Counted from the stretch's first letter, positions 42,525 through 51,214 are shown. The stretch: 64,000 nt of DNA from JAJPHF01 sp035293805 (GCA_035293805.1 DATGMD010000025.1:23019-87018); one strand, 5' to 3'. Notes: a model not told the origin generated them from the letters alone. Numbers and translations: made by a program.

Positions 42525-43550
42525 TTGGACCAGGAGCGGACCGCGATCATCCTGCACGACGCCCTGCCGATGGACCGCGCGCTGGAGCTTGCCCGCAAGG
42601 CCGACGCGAAGGGGTTCTGGGGCGTCTTCATGATCGAGGAGGCGGGCTACGATACCCAGATGACGCTGGGCGCGATGGCGCTCGTCACCCGGCAGGCGCG
42701 GCTCGGCTCGTCGATCTCCAGCATCTACACGCGCACCGCGCCCATCTACGCGATGGCGGCGAATACGCTGGACGCGCTCTCCGGCGGCCGGGCCATGCTG
42801 GGGCTGGGCACGTCGCCGCCGTACTTCGTGAAGCACTGGCACAGCACGGAGTTCGAGCGGCCGGTGAGCCGCATCAAGGACTACGTGCGGATCGTCCGCG
42901 AGATCCTGAGCGGCGAGAAGCTGGCCTACGAGGGCCGCGCCGTCCACTGCCGCGACTTTCAGCTCGCCGTCGAGGCGCCCCGCCAGCCGATCCCGCTGTA
43001 CGTCGGCGCCATCGGCCCGCAGATGATCGCCGCGGCGGGCGAGGTCGCCGACGGCGTGCTGCTCTCGCCGCTGGTGAGCGAGGAGTACCTGGCCTACGCC
43101 GTCGAGCACGTGCAGCGGGGAGCGGCGAAGGCCGGCCGGGACTGGCGCGCGGTCGACATAGCGGCCCCGGTCATCACCACGGTGGATACGGATCCGCAGC
43201 GAGCCCTGGAGACCGCCCGCAGCATGGTGGCGTACTTCGCCGTGGTCTACTACTACGATCCGCTGTTCACGGTCAGCGGCTACAAGGCGCTGGGCGAGGA
43301 GATTCGCCGCACCAACAAGGAAAAGGGCTGGCTGGCGGCGCGCGAGGTGGTGACCGACGAACTCGTGCGCAAGTTCTCGATCGTCGGCACGCCCGACGAC
43401 TGCCGGCGGCGCATCGGCGAGCTGCGCGCCGCCGGCCTCACACTGCCCGTCCTGAACGCGCCCGGGCCGCGGCGCATTTTCGGCCAGCCGCTGCGCGTGC
43501 CCGTACACGCCTGGGGGCACAGCGAGGCCATCGTCGAGTACCTGCCATGA
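42525..43550 (+). CDS. LLM-class (luciferase-like) flavin-dependent oxidoreductase
   Basis: This 341-aa TIM-barrel protein of the bacterial luciferase/F420 family shows ALELARKADAKGFWGVFMIEE near the N-terminus, then AANTLDALSGGRAMLGLGTS and IPLYVGAIGPQM. The cofactor could be F420 or FMN. The TTG at 42525 with GAGGG upstream is preferred; the frame to 42447 lacks a ribosome site. Its stop overlaps the start of the PaaK-like ligase (ATGA), so the two are coupled. Likely role: monooxygenation or reduction of the operon substrate. Confidence 0.85.
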   Translation: MDQERTAIILHDALPMDRALELARKADAKGFWGVFMIEEAGYDTQMTLGAMALVTRQARLGSSISSIYTRTAPIYAMAANTLDALSGGRAMLGLGTSPPYFVKHWHSTEFERPVSRIKDYVRIVREILSGEKLAYEGRAVHCRDFQLAVEAPRQPIPLYVGAIGPQMIAAAGEVADGVLLSPLVSEEYLAYAVEHVQRGAAKAGRDWRAVDIAAPVITTVDTDPQRALETARSMVAYFAVVYYYDPLFTVSGYKALGEEIRRTNKEKGWLAAREVVTDELVRKFSIVGTPDDCRRRIGELRAAGLTLPVLNAPGPRRIFGQPLRVPVHAWGHSEAIVEYLP

Positions 43551-44959
43551 CGGACGTGCGCTTTCATTGGACGAGCCCCGGCATGGTGCCCGCGCGCCAC
43601 GCCGTCTACCCGCCCGAGGAGGGCGACCGCACCGAGGCGTGGTCCGATCGGCTGTGGAGCGCCGTCGAGGCCCTGCCGCTGGAGCGGCTGCGGGCGATCC
43701 AACTGGCGAAGCTGCAGCGGGTCGTCGCCTTCGCCTGGGAGCGCTCGCCCTTCTACCGGCGGCTCTGGGAGCAGCACGGCGTCGCGCCCGCGGCGATCCA
43801 AGCGCTCGACGACGTGCGCCGGCTGCCGGTCGTCCGCAAGGAGGACTTCGAGGCGTCGCAGCAGGCGCGGCCGCTGTTCGGCGACATCCCGACCGCGCCG
43901 CCCGGCTCGCCCACCTTCATGAAGTTCTGGTCCACCTCCGGCTCCACGGGCCAGCCGCGGCTGTGGCTCGCCACGAAGGAGGACCACGAGAACGACATGT
44001 ACCTCTTCCTGCGAGCGTTTTACGCCTACGGCGTGCGGCCGGGGATGCGCGGCTACTTCGGCTTCGCCTACCCACCGTTCGAGGCGTTCTGGAAGGCGCA
44101 CTACGCGGCCGAGGCGATGGGCTGCCAGGTGATCCCGAAGGGGCCGCTGCCGACGGCGGTGATCCTGCGCAACCTGACGCGCTGGCATGCCGACTTCATG
44201 GTCTGCACGCCGACCTTCGCGCTGCGCCAGGCCGAGGTCGCGCGCCAGGAGGGCATCGACCTGCGGGCGATCGGCATCAAGATCATCGTGGTGGCCGGCG
44301 AGCCGGGCGGCAGCCTGCCGGGCACGAAGGCGCTGATCGAGGAGCTGTGGGGCGGCGCGCGCGTCTGCGACGCCTTCGGCATGACGGAGATCAGCGGGCC
44401 GGTGCTGTTCACCTGCGACAGCCAGGCCACGCGGCCGGCGCCGCTGGCGCACATGGGGCTCGACTACACCCTGTTCGAGATCGTGGACCCCGACACGCTG
44501 GAGCCGGTGGCCGCCGGGCAGGAGGGCGGCCTGATCGTCACGTCGCTGTTCCGGCTGGGCATGCCGGTCGTCCGCATGTTCACGAACGACCTGGTGGAGG
44601 TGACCGCCGAGCGGTGCGACTGCGGGCGCAGCTTCCCGCTGGTGCGGGGCGGCGTGCGCGGCCGGCTGGACGACGTGATCTTCTACAAGGGCATCAAGGT
44701 GAGCCCCGCCGCCGCCGAGGTCGCCGTGCGCGCCGTGCCGGGCCTGGGGCTGGAGTTTCGGCTGGAGCTTCGCGGCGAGGCGCTGACCCTCACCGCCGAG
44801 GCGCTCGACGCCGCCGACCCGGCCGGCTTCCCCGCACTCGCGGCGGCGTTGCAGCAGGAGTTCACGCGCCTCACCACGCTGCGCATCCCCGCCACGATCG
44901 TTCCCGCCGGCACCCTCGCGCGCGCCGAGATGAAGAGCCGCCGCGTCGTGCGGCAGTAG
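43547..44959 (+). CDS. Phenylacetate-CoA ligase (PaaK)-like AMP-forming ligase
   Basis: This 470-aa adenylate-forming ligase has STSGSTGQPRLW as the P-loop, IIVVAGEPGG, and CDAFGMTEISGP as the core A5-type motif. PaaK-type enzymes activate aryl- or arylacetic acids to CoA thioesters. CDCGRSF near residue 363 may bind a metal, as in some PaaK proteins. It overlaps the LLM gene by 4 nt and is followed by the Pht5-like decarboxylase gene after 18 nt. Confidence 0.88.
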   Translation: MTDVRFHWTSPGMVPARHAVYPPEEGDRTEAWSDRLWSAVEALPLERLRAIQLAKLQRVVAFAWERSPFYRRLWEQHGVAPAAIQALDDVRRLPVVRKEDFEASQQARPLFGDIPTAPPGSPTFMKFWSTSGSTGQPRLWLATKEDHENDMYLFLRAFYAYGVRPGMRGYFGFAYPPFEAFWKAHYAAEAMGCQVIPKGPLPTAVILRNLTRWHADFMVCTPTFALRQAEVARQEGIDLRAIGIKIIVVAGEPGGSLPGTKALIEELWGGARVCDAFGMTEISGPVLFTCDSQATRPAPLAHMGLDYTLFEIVDPDTLEPVAAGQEGGLIVTSLFRLGMPVVRMFTNDLVEVTAERCDCGRSFPLVRGGVRGRLDDVIFYKGIKVSPAAAEVAVRAVPGLGLEFRLELRGEALTLTAEALDAADPAGFPALAAALQQEFTRLTTLRIPATIVPAGTLARAEMKSRRVVRQ

Positions 44960-44977
44960 GCAGACGAGAGGCAGCAC

Positions 44978-45976
44978 ATGATCAGGCAGCTCGCGCTCGA
45001 CCTGGCCTGCGGCGACTACGACCGCATCGCGCCGCTGCACGACGGCACGGTGCGCCCCGAGGGCATCGACCTCACCGTCATTCCGTTCGAGCGCCCGGAG
45101 GAGATCTTCTGGCGCATGCTGATCCACGGCGAGTTCGACGTCTCGGAAATGTCGCTGGGGAGCTACGTCGCGGGACGCGCGCGCGGCGATTTCCCGTTTA
45201 TCGCCATTCCGGTCTTCCCGTCGCGCGTCTTTCGCCACTCGGCCGCCTACGTCAACGTGGACGCGGGCATCGAGCGGCCGGAGGACCTGAAGGGGAAGCG
45301 CGTGGGGATTCCCGAGTACCAGATGACGGCGACCATCTGGCTGCGCGGCATCCTGGAGGACGATTACGGGGTGCGGCCGGCAGACCTGCACTGGCTGGCG
45401 GGCGGCCAGGAGCACCCGGGGCGCCGCGAGAAGGTCGCCCTCACCCTGCCACCCGAGGTCCGCCTGGAGCGCATCCCGGAGGACCGGACGCTTTCGCCGA
45501 TGCTGGAGGCCGGCGAGATCGACGCGCTGTTCACGGCGCGCATGCCGGAGCCGTTCCGCCGCCGCTCCCCCCGCGTGCGGCGCCTGTTCCCGAACTACCG
45601 GCAGGTCGAGGCCGACTACTTCCGGCGCACGCGGATCTTCCCGATCATGCACACGATCGTGATCAAGCAAGCCGTGTACGAGCAGCACCCGTGGGTGGCG
45701 CAGAGCTTGTTCAAGGCGTTCGTCGCCGCGAAGGCGCGCTGCGCCGAGCAGTTGTACGACACGGGCGCGCTGCGGTACATGCTGCCCTGGGTCATGGACG
45801 ACTACGAGGACGCGCGCGATCTGATGGGCGAGGACTTCTGGCCCTATGGGCTGGAGGCCAACCGGCACACGCTGGAGACGTTCGTGCGCTACAGCCACGC
45901 GCAGGGCATCGCCAGCCGCGCCGTGGACCCGGCGGAGCTGTTCGCCAAGGAGACGCTGGACACCTTCCGGACGTGA
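44978..45976 (+). CDS. 4,5-dihydroxyphthalate decarboxylase (Pht5)-like protein
   Basis: This 332-aa protein resembles Pht5/4,5-dihydroxyphthalate decarboxylases: LDLACGDYDRIAPLHDGTV at the N-terminus, DVSEMSLGSYVAGRARGDF, AYVNVDAGIERPEDLKGKRV, and a C-terminal LFPNYRQVEADYF. It has the SBP fold but no signal peptide, so it should act in the cytoplasm. The family decarboxylates phthalate-derived catechols, though the exact substrate is not readable here. AGAGGCAGC precedes the ATG. It completes an LLM/ligase/decarboxylase unit. Confidence 0.85.
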   Translation: MIRQLALDLACGDYDRIAPLHDGTVRPEGIDLTVIPFERPEEIFWRMLIHGEFDVSEMSLGSYVAGRARGDFPFIAIPVFPSRVFRHSAAYVNVDAGIERPEDLKGKRVGIPEYQMTATIWLRGILEDDYGVRPADLHWLAGGQEHPGRREKVALTLPPEVRLERIPEDRTLSPMLEAGEIDALFTARMPEPFRRRSPRVRRLFPNYRQVEADYFRRTRIFPIMHTIVIKQAVYEQHPWVAQSLFKAFVAAKARCAEQLYDTGALRYMLPWVMDDYEDARDLMGEDFWPYGLEANRHTLETFVRYSHAQGIASRAVDPAELFAKETLDTFRT

Positions 45977-46037
45977 CCTGGCAGCGCGCGCCGTCCGCTC
46001 ATACTCGGCCCGGTCCGACGGTTGGGTTCGGGGGCGC

Positions 46038-46176
46038 GCCCTCACCCCGACCCTCTCCCAGGGGGAGAGGAGGAGGGACGAGGAGGACGCCCTCACCCCG
46101 ACCCTCTCCCAAGGGGGAGAGGAGGAGGGACGAGGAGGACGCCCTCACCCCGACCCTCTCCCAAGGGGGAGAGGGA
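46038..46176. repeat. Three tandem ~51-nt repeats with the CTCACCCC core
   Basis: Units begin at 46038, 46089 and 46141; each has the CTCACCCCGACCCTCTCCCA core, a GGGGGAGAGG run and a purine-rich GAGGAGGGACGAGGAGGAC spacer. The family is scattered through the window. The 387-nt gap 45977-46363 holds these repeats and the GntR promoter, with no gene. Confidence 0.8.
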
Positions 46177-46286
46177 GGAGGCGAACGCTGGCGCCGGATG
46201 CGGTGTCGGATGCCGCCTGGGCACGCCCGGCGAGCTGGCCATTCGCACGCTTTCGGCACACCGGCCAAGGCGCTCGCCCGCGGGCT

Positions 46287-46315
46287 TTGACAGGCGCACC
46301 GCTTCTGGCTACAAT
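46287..46315 (+). promoter_or_regulatory. Strong predicted sigma70-type promoter of the GntR gene
   Basis: TTGACA (46287-46292) and TACAAT (46310-46315) are 17 nt apart, the best consensus match seen in the window. A palindromic operator follows at 46332-46344. Confidence 0.7.
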
Positions 46316-46331
46316 CGGCTCGTCTCGGTCT

Positions 46332-46344
46332 AATGTCAGACATT
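46332..46344. promoter_or_regulatory. Candidate GntR/FadR-type operator
   Basis: AATGTCAGACATT is a palindrome apart from its central base, placed at about +10 to +22 relative to the predicted promoter and 20 nt before the GntR start. A regulator bound here would block its own transcript, so autoregulation is likely. Confidence 0.55.
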
Positions 46345-46363
46345 CTAACGAGGTGGGTCGCCG

Positions 46364-47140
46364 GTGCCTGAGTTCGCCGAGCTGGCCGCGCCGGCGCCGG
46401 TCGAGGGCGGGCGGTTCCCCTCCCTCCGGTCCGCGCGCCTGTCCGATCAGGTCGTCGAGCGGATCCAGGCGGCGATCTTCGCGCAGCAGTGGAAGCCGGG
46501 CGACAAGCTGCCGTCCGAGAAGGAGCTAGCGGAGCAGTTCGGCACCAGCCGGGCGACCATCCGCGAGGCCATCCGCGTGCTGGAGCTGGCGGGGCTGGTC
46601 AAGACGCGGCCGGGCTACAACGGCGGGCCGTTCGTGGTCGAGCCCACCTACCAGCTGATCGGCAACAGCCTGCGGTCCCTGCTCCGCATGAACAAGTTCG
46701 ACCTCACGGAGCTATTCGACGTGCGGCTGGTCATCGAGCCGCGCGTCGCCGAGCTAGCCGCCACCCACGCCGACGCGCGCGACCGGGAGGAGCTAGCGGC
46801 CAGCCTCCGCGAGGAGGAGGCGGTCGTCCGCTCGGGCCACGAGGCGAGCGTCCATCACACGCGCTTCCACTTCCTGCTCGCGCGGGCATCGAAGAGCAGC
46901 CTGCTCGCTATCCTGATCAGCGCGATCCTCGACCTGATGACGACCTTCGACGCGAGCCACCCGACGACCGTGGCCGGATCCGCCCAGGTGGTGCGGGAGC
47001 ACGCGGCGCTCCTGGCCGCCATCGAGGCGCGCGACCCGGTCGGCGCCCGGACGCTGATGCACGAGCACCTGACCAGCACGCGCGACCAGCTGTCGGCCCT
47101 GCCGTCGGTCGCCGCCGACGAGAGCTTGCCCACGCCCTAG
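46364..47140 (+). CDS. GntR-family regulator, FadR/FCD subfamily
   Basis: This 258-aa regulator has an N-terminal winged helix (KLPSEKELAEQFGTSRATIREAI, residues ~47-69) and an FCD effector domain with FDVRLVIEPRVAELAA and the metal-binding His residues of SVHHTRFHFLL. The GTG at 46364 has GAGGTG upstream. It heads a plus-strand group with a nitroreductase, amidohydrolase and Rieske dioxygenase that it probably represses until a carboxylate ligand appears. Promoter and palindromic operator lie just upstream. Confidence 0.9.
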   Translation: MPEFAELAAPAPVEGGRFPSLRSARLSDQVVERIQAAIFAQQWKPGDKLPSEKELAEQFGTSRATIREAIRVLELAGLVKTRPGYNGGPFVVEPTYQLIGNSLRSLLRMNKFDLTELFDVRLVIEPRVAELAATHADARDREELAASLREEEAVVRSGHEASVHHTRFHFLLARASKSSLLAILISAILDLMTTFDASHPTTVAGSAQVVREHAALLAAIEARDPVGARTLMHEHLTSTRDQLSALPSVAADESLPTP

Positions 47141-47215
47141 CCAGCCCACGCGGCGCAAGCCTGAGGAATCGATGCTCGGGACGGCAGCGCCGCACACGGA
47201 GAGAGGTAGGAAGCG

Positions 47216-47968
47216 ATGTCGCTTGACACGGCCGCGGCCACGGGAGAGATGACGTTCGACTACGACAACCTGCTCGGCGCGGTGCGGCGCCGCTTTACGG
47301 TCCACCAGTACCGTCCGGACCCGGTGCCGGACGAGATCATCGAGAAGGTGCTGGAGGCGGGGCGCTGGGCGCCGAGCGGCGCGAACTCGCAGCCGTGGGA
47401 GTTCATCGTCGTCAAGGACCGCGCGCTGATCGAGCAACTGGGCGACATCATCCACCGCGAGGCGATCTCCCTGCGCGCCGCCGACCCGAAGTTCAATTTC
47501 CCCAACTACGAGTACGTGCGCGGCATGGCGTGCATCATCGTCGTGATCGCCGACCCGCGCACCAAGCGCATCATCAACCATCCGCGCCCGCCCGAGAACA
47601 AGGAGAAGACGTTCTTGTTCAGCCTGGCCGCCTGCATCGAGCACATGCACCTGGCGGCCACCTGCTTCGGGCTGGGCTGCACCTGGCTCACGGTGCAGGA
47701 GACGGGGCCGTACGAGATGGAGATCCGCCAGCTACTCGACATCCCCGACCCGTACCGCGTCGCCATCCTCACGCCGATCGGCAAGCCGTGGCGCTGGCCG
47801 CGCATCCCCGAGCGGCGGCGGCCGCTGGCGGAGCTAGTCCACCGCGACCGCTTCGACCAGTCGCGCTTCCGCGACGACGCACAGCTCGAAGAGTTCCTGC
47901 GCACGAAGACGCTGCGCAAGGGCAAGGGCTCCTGGGACTTCGCCGCGGCGCAGGGGGGGCAGCCATGA
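47216..47968 (+). CDS. Nitroreductase-family flavoprotein
   Basis: This 250-aa FMN-dependent protein has RRRFTVHQYRPDPVPDEII and EAGRWAPSGANSQPWEFIVV at the N-terminus, and CTWLTVQETGPYEMEIRQLL later. The family reduces nitroaromatics, enones or flavins, or acts in flavin destruction. GAGAGAGGTAGG precedes the ATG. It ends in an ATGA overlap with the next small gene, so the two are coupled. The Rieske dioxygenase downstream suggests work on the same aromatic substrate. Confidence 0.88.
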   Translation: MSLDTAAATGEMTFDYDNLLGAVRRRFTVHQYRPDPVPDEIIEKVLEAGRWAPSGANSQPWEFIVVKDRALIEQLGDIIHREAISLRAADPKFNFPNYEYVRGMACIIVVIADPRTKRIINHPRPPENKEKTFLFSLAACIEHMHLAATCFGLGCTWLTVQETGPYEMEIRQLLDIPDPYRVAILTPIGKPWRWPRIPERRRPLAELVHRDRFDQSRFRDDAQLEEFLRTKTLRKGKGSWDFAAAQGGQP

Positions 47969-48291
47969 AGCCGATCCTCCGCTTCTGCACGCTGCACACC
48001 TGGCCGGGCCTGACCCGCGGGACGATGGAGGAGCTGCGCCGCGCGCTGCGCCACGATCCCGACGTGCGGCTCGTCCGCATCCTGGGCGGCCCCGCGAGCA
48101 GCCGCCTGGTGTGCGTGGTCGACGCCTTCGACCCGGACGCCGTGCCGCGCTGGTTCGCGGCGCGCGGCTACCCGCTGGACACGGTGTTTCCGCTGGAGTA
48201 CGAGGGCGACCACGGCTCGATCCACCAGGTCGCCATGTTCGCCTACGTGCCGCCCGGCGAGGAGCCCGCGGCGCCGGTATCGGCAAGCTAA
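47965..48291 (+). CDS. Hypothetical 108-aa protein coupled to the nitroreductase
   Basis: This short alpha/beta protein begins MKPILRFCTLHTWPGLTRG and contains LGGPASSRLVCVVDAFDPD. It may have a ferredoxin-like fold, but no family is recognised. The ATG overlaps the nitroreductase stop by 4 nt. A CTCACCC-type repeat lies right after its stop. Confidence 0.7.
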   Translation: MKPILRFCTLHTWPGLTRGTMEELRRALRHDPDVRLVRILGGPASSRLVCVVDAFDPDAVPRWFAARGYPLDTVFPLEYEGDHGSIHQVAMFAYVPPGEEPAAPVSAS

Positions 48292-48293
48292 TC

Positions 48294-48330
48294 TTCCTCT
48301 CCCCCTGGGAGAGGGCAGGGTGAGGGCAGG
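48294..48330 (-). repeat. Single inverted copy of the CTCACCC repeat at a gene start
   Basis: The reverse complement reads CCCTCACCCTGCCCTCTCCC and then AGGGGGAGAGG. It fills the whole 39-nt gap between the 108-aa gene and the amidohydrolase gene, so its AGGGCAGGGTGAGGGCAGG sequence serves as that gene's only leader and possible ribosome site. Confidence 0.65.
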
Positions 48331-49302
48331 GTGATCATCGACTTCCACAGCCACTTCGTGCCCGAGGCGATCGTCCGGCGCAACCTGCCGGCGGGCGAGG
48401 GGCGCACCACGACCTACGTGGGCGGCGTGCCGGCGCAGACCATGCACCTGCGGCTCGGCGACATGCCGGCGCGGCTCGCGGCGATGGACCTGGCGGGCAT
48501 CGACGCGGCGGTGCTAAGCGCGCCCCTGCCGGCCGCCTCGCTCGCCGATTGCCGCGAGATCAACGACGACCTGCGGCGGCAGGCGCGCGAGCACCCGGGG
48601 CGCCTGCACCCGCTGGCCCACGTGCCGCCGCTCGGCGGCCCCGAGGCCCTAGCGGAGCTGGACCGCTGCGCCCAGGAGCTGGGGTTCAAGGGGGTGCTGC
48701 TGTGGACCGACGTGGGCGGGGAGCCGCTCGATAGCCGCGCGCTCTGGCCGTTCTACGAGCGGGTGGCGGCGCTTGGCCTGTTCATCTTCATCCACCCCAC
48801 GCTCCTGCCCATCGGCGCGGAGTACATGGCCGAGCACGACCTGGCGCGCACGGTGGGCCGCGAGTTCGGGCTGGTGCTGGCGCTCGCGCGCCTCGCGGTC
48901 GGCGGCGTGATGGATGCGTTCCCGACGCTGCGCATCTGCCTGTCGCACTGCGCGGGCGGGGCGCTGCCGCTGGTGGGCCGCCTGCGCGGCTACTTCAACC
49001 GCGACGAAATGGGCACCGCCGCCGACCCGAAGCAGGGCACGCGGCTGGCCCGCCCGCTGGAGGACTACCTGCGGGCGCTGTACTACGATACGGGCGGCTT
49101 CTTCGGCGACCTGACGGCGGTCTACGCCTCGCTGCTGGTCGTGCCGCCCAGCCAGATGCTGTTCGGCACCGACTATCCGCAGGAGATTCGCAGCGGCGAG
49201 GGCAAGCGCGCCATGGTGCGCGCGATCCAGGCGATGGACCTGCCGGCGGCCGACCGCGAGGCCATCCTGGGCGGCAACGCGGCGGGGCTGCTCGGGCTCT
49301 AA
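48331..49302 (+). CDS. Amidohydrolase-2 family protein (ACMSD/resorcylate decarboxylase-like)
   Basis: This 323-aa TIM-barrel metalloenzyme has the N-terminal metal site DFHSHF, FIHPTLLP in the middle, LSHCAGG and the late Asp of LFGTDYP. This matches the aminocarboxymuconate-semialdehyde decarboxylase and gamma-resorcylate decarboxylase group. The GTG start lies at the edge of a dispersed repeat that provides the purine-rich leader. It lies 18 nt before the Rieske dioxygenase alpha gene and probably decarboxylates or hydrolyses a ring-cleavage or aromatic acid intermediate. Confidence 0.88.
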   Translation: MIIDFHSHFVPEAIVRRNLPAGEGRTTTYVGGVPAQTMHLRLGDMPARLAAMDLAGIDAAVLSAPLPAASLADCREINDDLRRQAREHPGRLHPLAHVPPLGGPEALAELDRCAQELGFKGVLLWTDVGGEPLDSRALWPFYERVAALGLFIFIHPTLLPIGAEYMAEHDLARTVGREFGLVLALARLAVGGVMDAFPTLRICLSHCAGGALPLVGRLRGYFNRDEMGTAADPKQGTRLARPLEDYLRALYYDTGGFFGDLTAVYASLLVVPPSQMLFGTDYPQEIRSGEGKRAMVRAIQAMDLPAADREAILGGNAAGLLGL

Positions 49303-49320
49303 GGGGAGCGAGGGGGAAAG

Positions 49321-50643
49321 ATGGACCTCCAGCAGCTAATCGTCGACGACCCCGCGGCCGGGCTGTTCCGCGTCCATCGCTCGGCCATGACCTCGCCCGA
49401 GATCCTGGCGCTGGAGCGCGAGCGCATCTTCGACCGCTGCTGGCTCTACGTGGGCCACGCGTCGGAGATCCCAAACGCGGGCGATTTCCGCCGGCGGAGC
49501 ATCGCCGGCTGGCCGATCATCTTCGTTCGTGGCAGCGACGGCGAGGTCCGCGCGCTGTTCAACACGTGTACGCATCGCGGGGCGCGGATCTGTCGGCAGG
49601 ACGAGGGGAACGCCAAGACGTTCCAGTGCTTCTACCACGCCTGGACGTTCGACACCTGCGGACGGCTCATCGGCCTTCCGGGCGAGGACGCCTACGGCTC
49701 GGGCTGGGACCGCAGCGAGCGGGCGCTGCGCGCCGCGCCGCGCCTGGACAGCTACCGCGGCTTCTACTTCGTGAGCTTCAGCCCCGACGGGGAGGACCTG
49801 GCGACCTACCTGGACGGCGCCAAGGAGTACCTCGACCTGGTGGTGGATCAGGCCGAAGCAGGGATGCGGCTCATCCCGGGCGAGAACAAGTACGCCATCC
49901 GCGCGAACTGGAAGCTGCTGTCCGAGAACAGCTTCGACGCCTACCACGTCCTGTCGCTGCACCAGACCTACTATGCGTTCCTGGCGAGCCTGGGCGTGGA
50001 CGTGACGGGCGCGCGCGGCTGGACGGCCGCCGAGGCACAGGCGTACGATCTCGGGCACGGCCACGCCGTGACCGACACGCCCGCCCGCATGCCGCGGCCG
50101 GTAGCGCTCTGGCACCCCTGCTTCGGCGAGGAGGCGCGCGGCGAGATCGACCGCCTGCGCGCGCGGCTGGTGGCGCGGCACGGCGAGGAGCGCGCGTACC
50201 GTATGGCCGAGACGGTCCGGAACCTGTTCATCTACCCGAACCTGTTCCTGATCGACGGCCCGGCGGTGACGCTGCGCGTCTACTGGCCCACGGCGCCGGA
50301 TGGCATGGAGGTCCACGCCTGGGCCCTGGGCCCGGCCGAGGAGGAGCCGGCGCTGCTGGCCAACCGACTGGTCGCCTACCAGCTCTTCCTCGGCCCGGGC
50401 GGCTTCGGAACGCCGGACGACGTGGAGGTGCTGGAGGCGTGCCAGGAGGGTTTCGCAGCGCGGACGGTGGAGTGGTCGGACGTGTCGCGCGGCATGCAGC
50501 GGGACGGCCCGCGCCTGTTCACCGACGAGCTGCACCTGCGCGCCTTCTGGCGGGAATGGCACGCCCACGTGCAGGGACGGCGGCACGGCGATCACCGCGA
50601 GGGCCGCAAGCAGCCGCCGCGGCCCGCCTCCACCCTGGTGTAG
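49321..50643 (+). CDS. Aromatic ring-hydroxylating dioxygenase, alpha subunit
   Basis: This 440-aa Rieske alpha subunit has 2Fe-2S ligands in CTHRGARIC and CFYHAWTF and the mononuclear iron site in SFDAYHVLSLHQTY (Asp, His, His). It belongs to the benzoate/biphenyl-type two-subunit dioxygenases and is unlike the two single-component Rieske proteins here. AGCGAGGGGGAAAG precedes the ATG. The beta subunit gene follows after 11 nt. A reductase and ferredoxin are missing from the window. Confidence 0.92.
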   Translation: MDLQQLIVDDPAAGLFRVHRSAMTSPEILALERERIFDRCWLYVGHASEIPNAGDFRRRSIAGWPIIFVRGSDGEVRALFNTCTHRGARICRQDEGNAKTFQCFYHAWTFDTCGRLIGLPGEDAYGSGWDRSERALRAAPRLDSYRGFYFVSFSPDGEDLATYLDGAKEYLDLVVDQAEAGMRLIPGENKYAIRANWKLLSENSFDAYHVLSLHQTYYAFLASLGVDVTGARGWTAAEAQAYDLGHGHAVTDTPARMPRPVALWHPCFGEEARGEIDRLRARLVARHGEERAYRMAETVRNLFIYPNLFLIDGPAVTLRVYWPTAPDGMEVHAWALGPAEEEPALLANRLVAYQLFLGPGGFGTPDDVEVLEACQEGFAARTVEWSDVSRGMQRDGPRLFTDELHLRAFWREWHAHVQGRRHGDHREGRKQPPRPASTLV

Positions 50644-50654
50644 TGAGAACGAAG

Positions 50655-51167
50655 ATGGCAACGAACGTGCCGGACGGACACGCCGCTCCCACGATCAGCC
50701 GCGAGGAGGTGGAAGACTTTCTCTACGCCGAGGCCGCGCTGCTCGACGCCTGGCGGCTCGACGAGTGGCTGACGCTGTTCACCGAGGACGCCCGCTACGT
50801 GGTGCCCTCGCCCGACCTGCCGCACGCGGACCCGGCGACCTCGCTCAGCCTGATCGACGACGACATCGTGCGCCTGCGCGGGCGAGTCGCGCGCCTGAAC
50901 AGCCGCCACGCCTACCGCGAGTTCCCCTGGTCCCGCACGCGGCGGCTCGTCAGCAACGTGCGGATCACGGGGACCGACGGCGAGGACGTCTGCGTGAGCG
51001 CCGCGTTCCTCGTCTACCGCATTCGCAACGGCCAGGCGGACCCCTTCATGGGCCAGTACAGTTACCGTCTGACCCGGGTGGACGGGGCACTCAAGATTCG
51101 CCTGCGCCGCGCCGACCTCGACCTGGACGTGCTCGCGCCCCACGGCACGGTGAGCATCATCCTGTAA
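50655..51167 (+). CDS. Aromatic ring-hydroxylating dioxygenase, beta subunit
   Basis: This 170-aa SnoaL/NTF2-like fold protein has EVEDFLYAEAALLDAWRLDE, FTEDARYVVPS and NSRHAYREFPWSRTRRLVSN, the pattern of small dioxygenase subunits that stabilise the alpha trimer. The ATG at 50655 is 11 nt after the alpha stop, with AGTGAGAACG between. It ends the GntR-headed group. Confidence 0.92.
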   Translation: MATNVPDGHAAPTISREEVEDFLYAEAALLDAWRLDEWLTLFTEDARYVVPSPDLPHADPATSLSLIDDDIVRLRGRVARLNSRHAYREFPWSRTRRLVSNVRITGTDGEDVCVSAAFLVYRIRNGQADPFMGQYSYRLTRVDGALKIRLRRADLDLDVLAPHGTVSIIL

Positions 51168-51214
51168 ATCCATGCCTGCGGCGCAGCGAGCAGGAGGCAG
51201 CCATGCAGCTCGCG

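Noticed and set aside
43280..46096. Very long open frame on the minus strand opposite the LLM, ligase and decarboxylase genes
   Set aside because: It is antisense to well-supported genes, rich in Arg/His/Ala as expected of GC-rich shadow frames, and has no ribosome site or recognisable domain.
46038..46176. Tandem repeats that might suggest a CRISPR array
   Set aside because: Three units of about 51 nt with near-identical spacers; there are no unique spacers and no cas genes.
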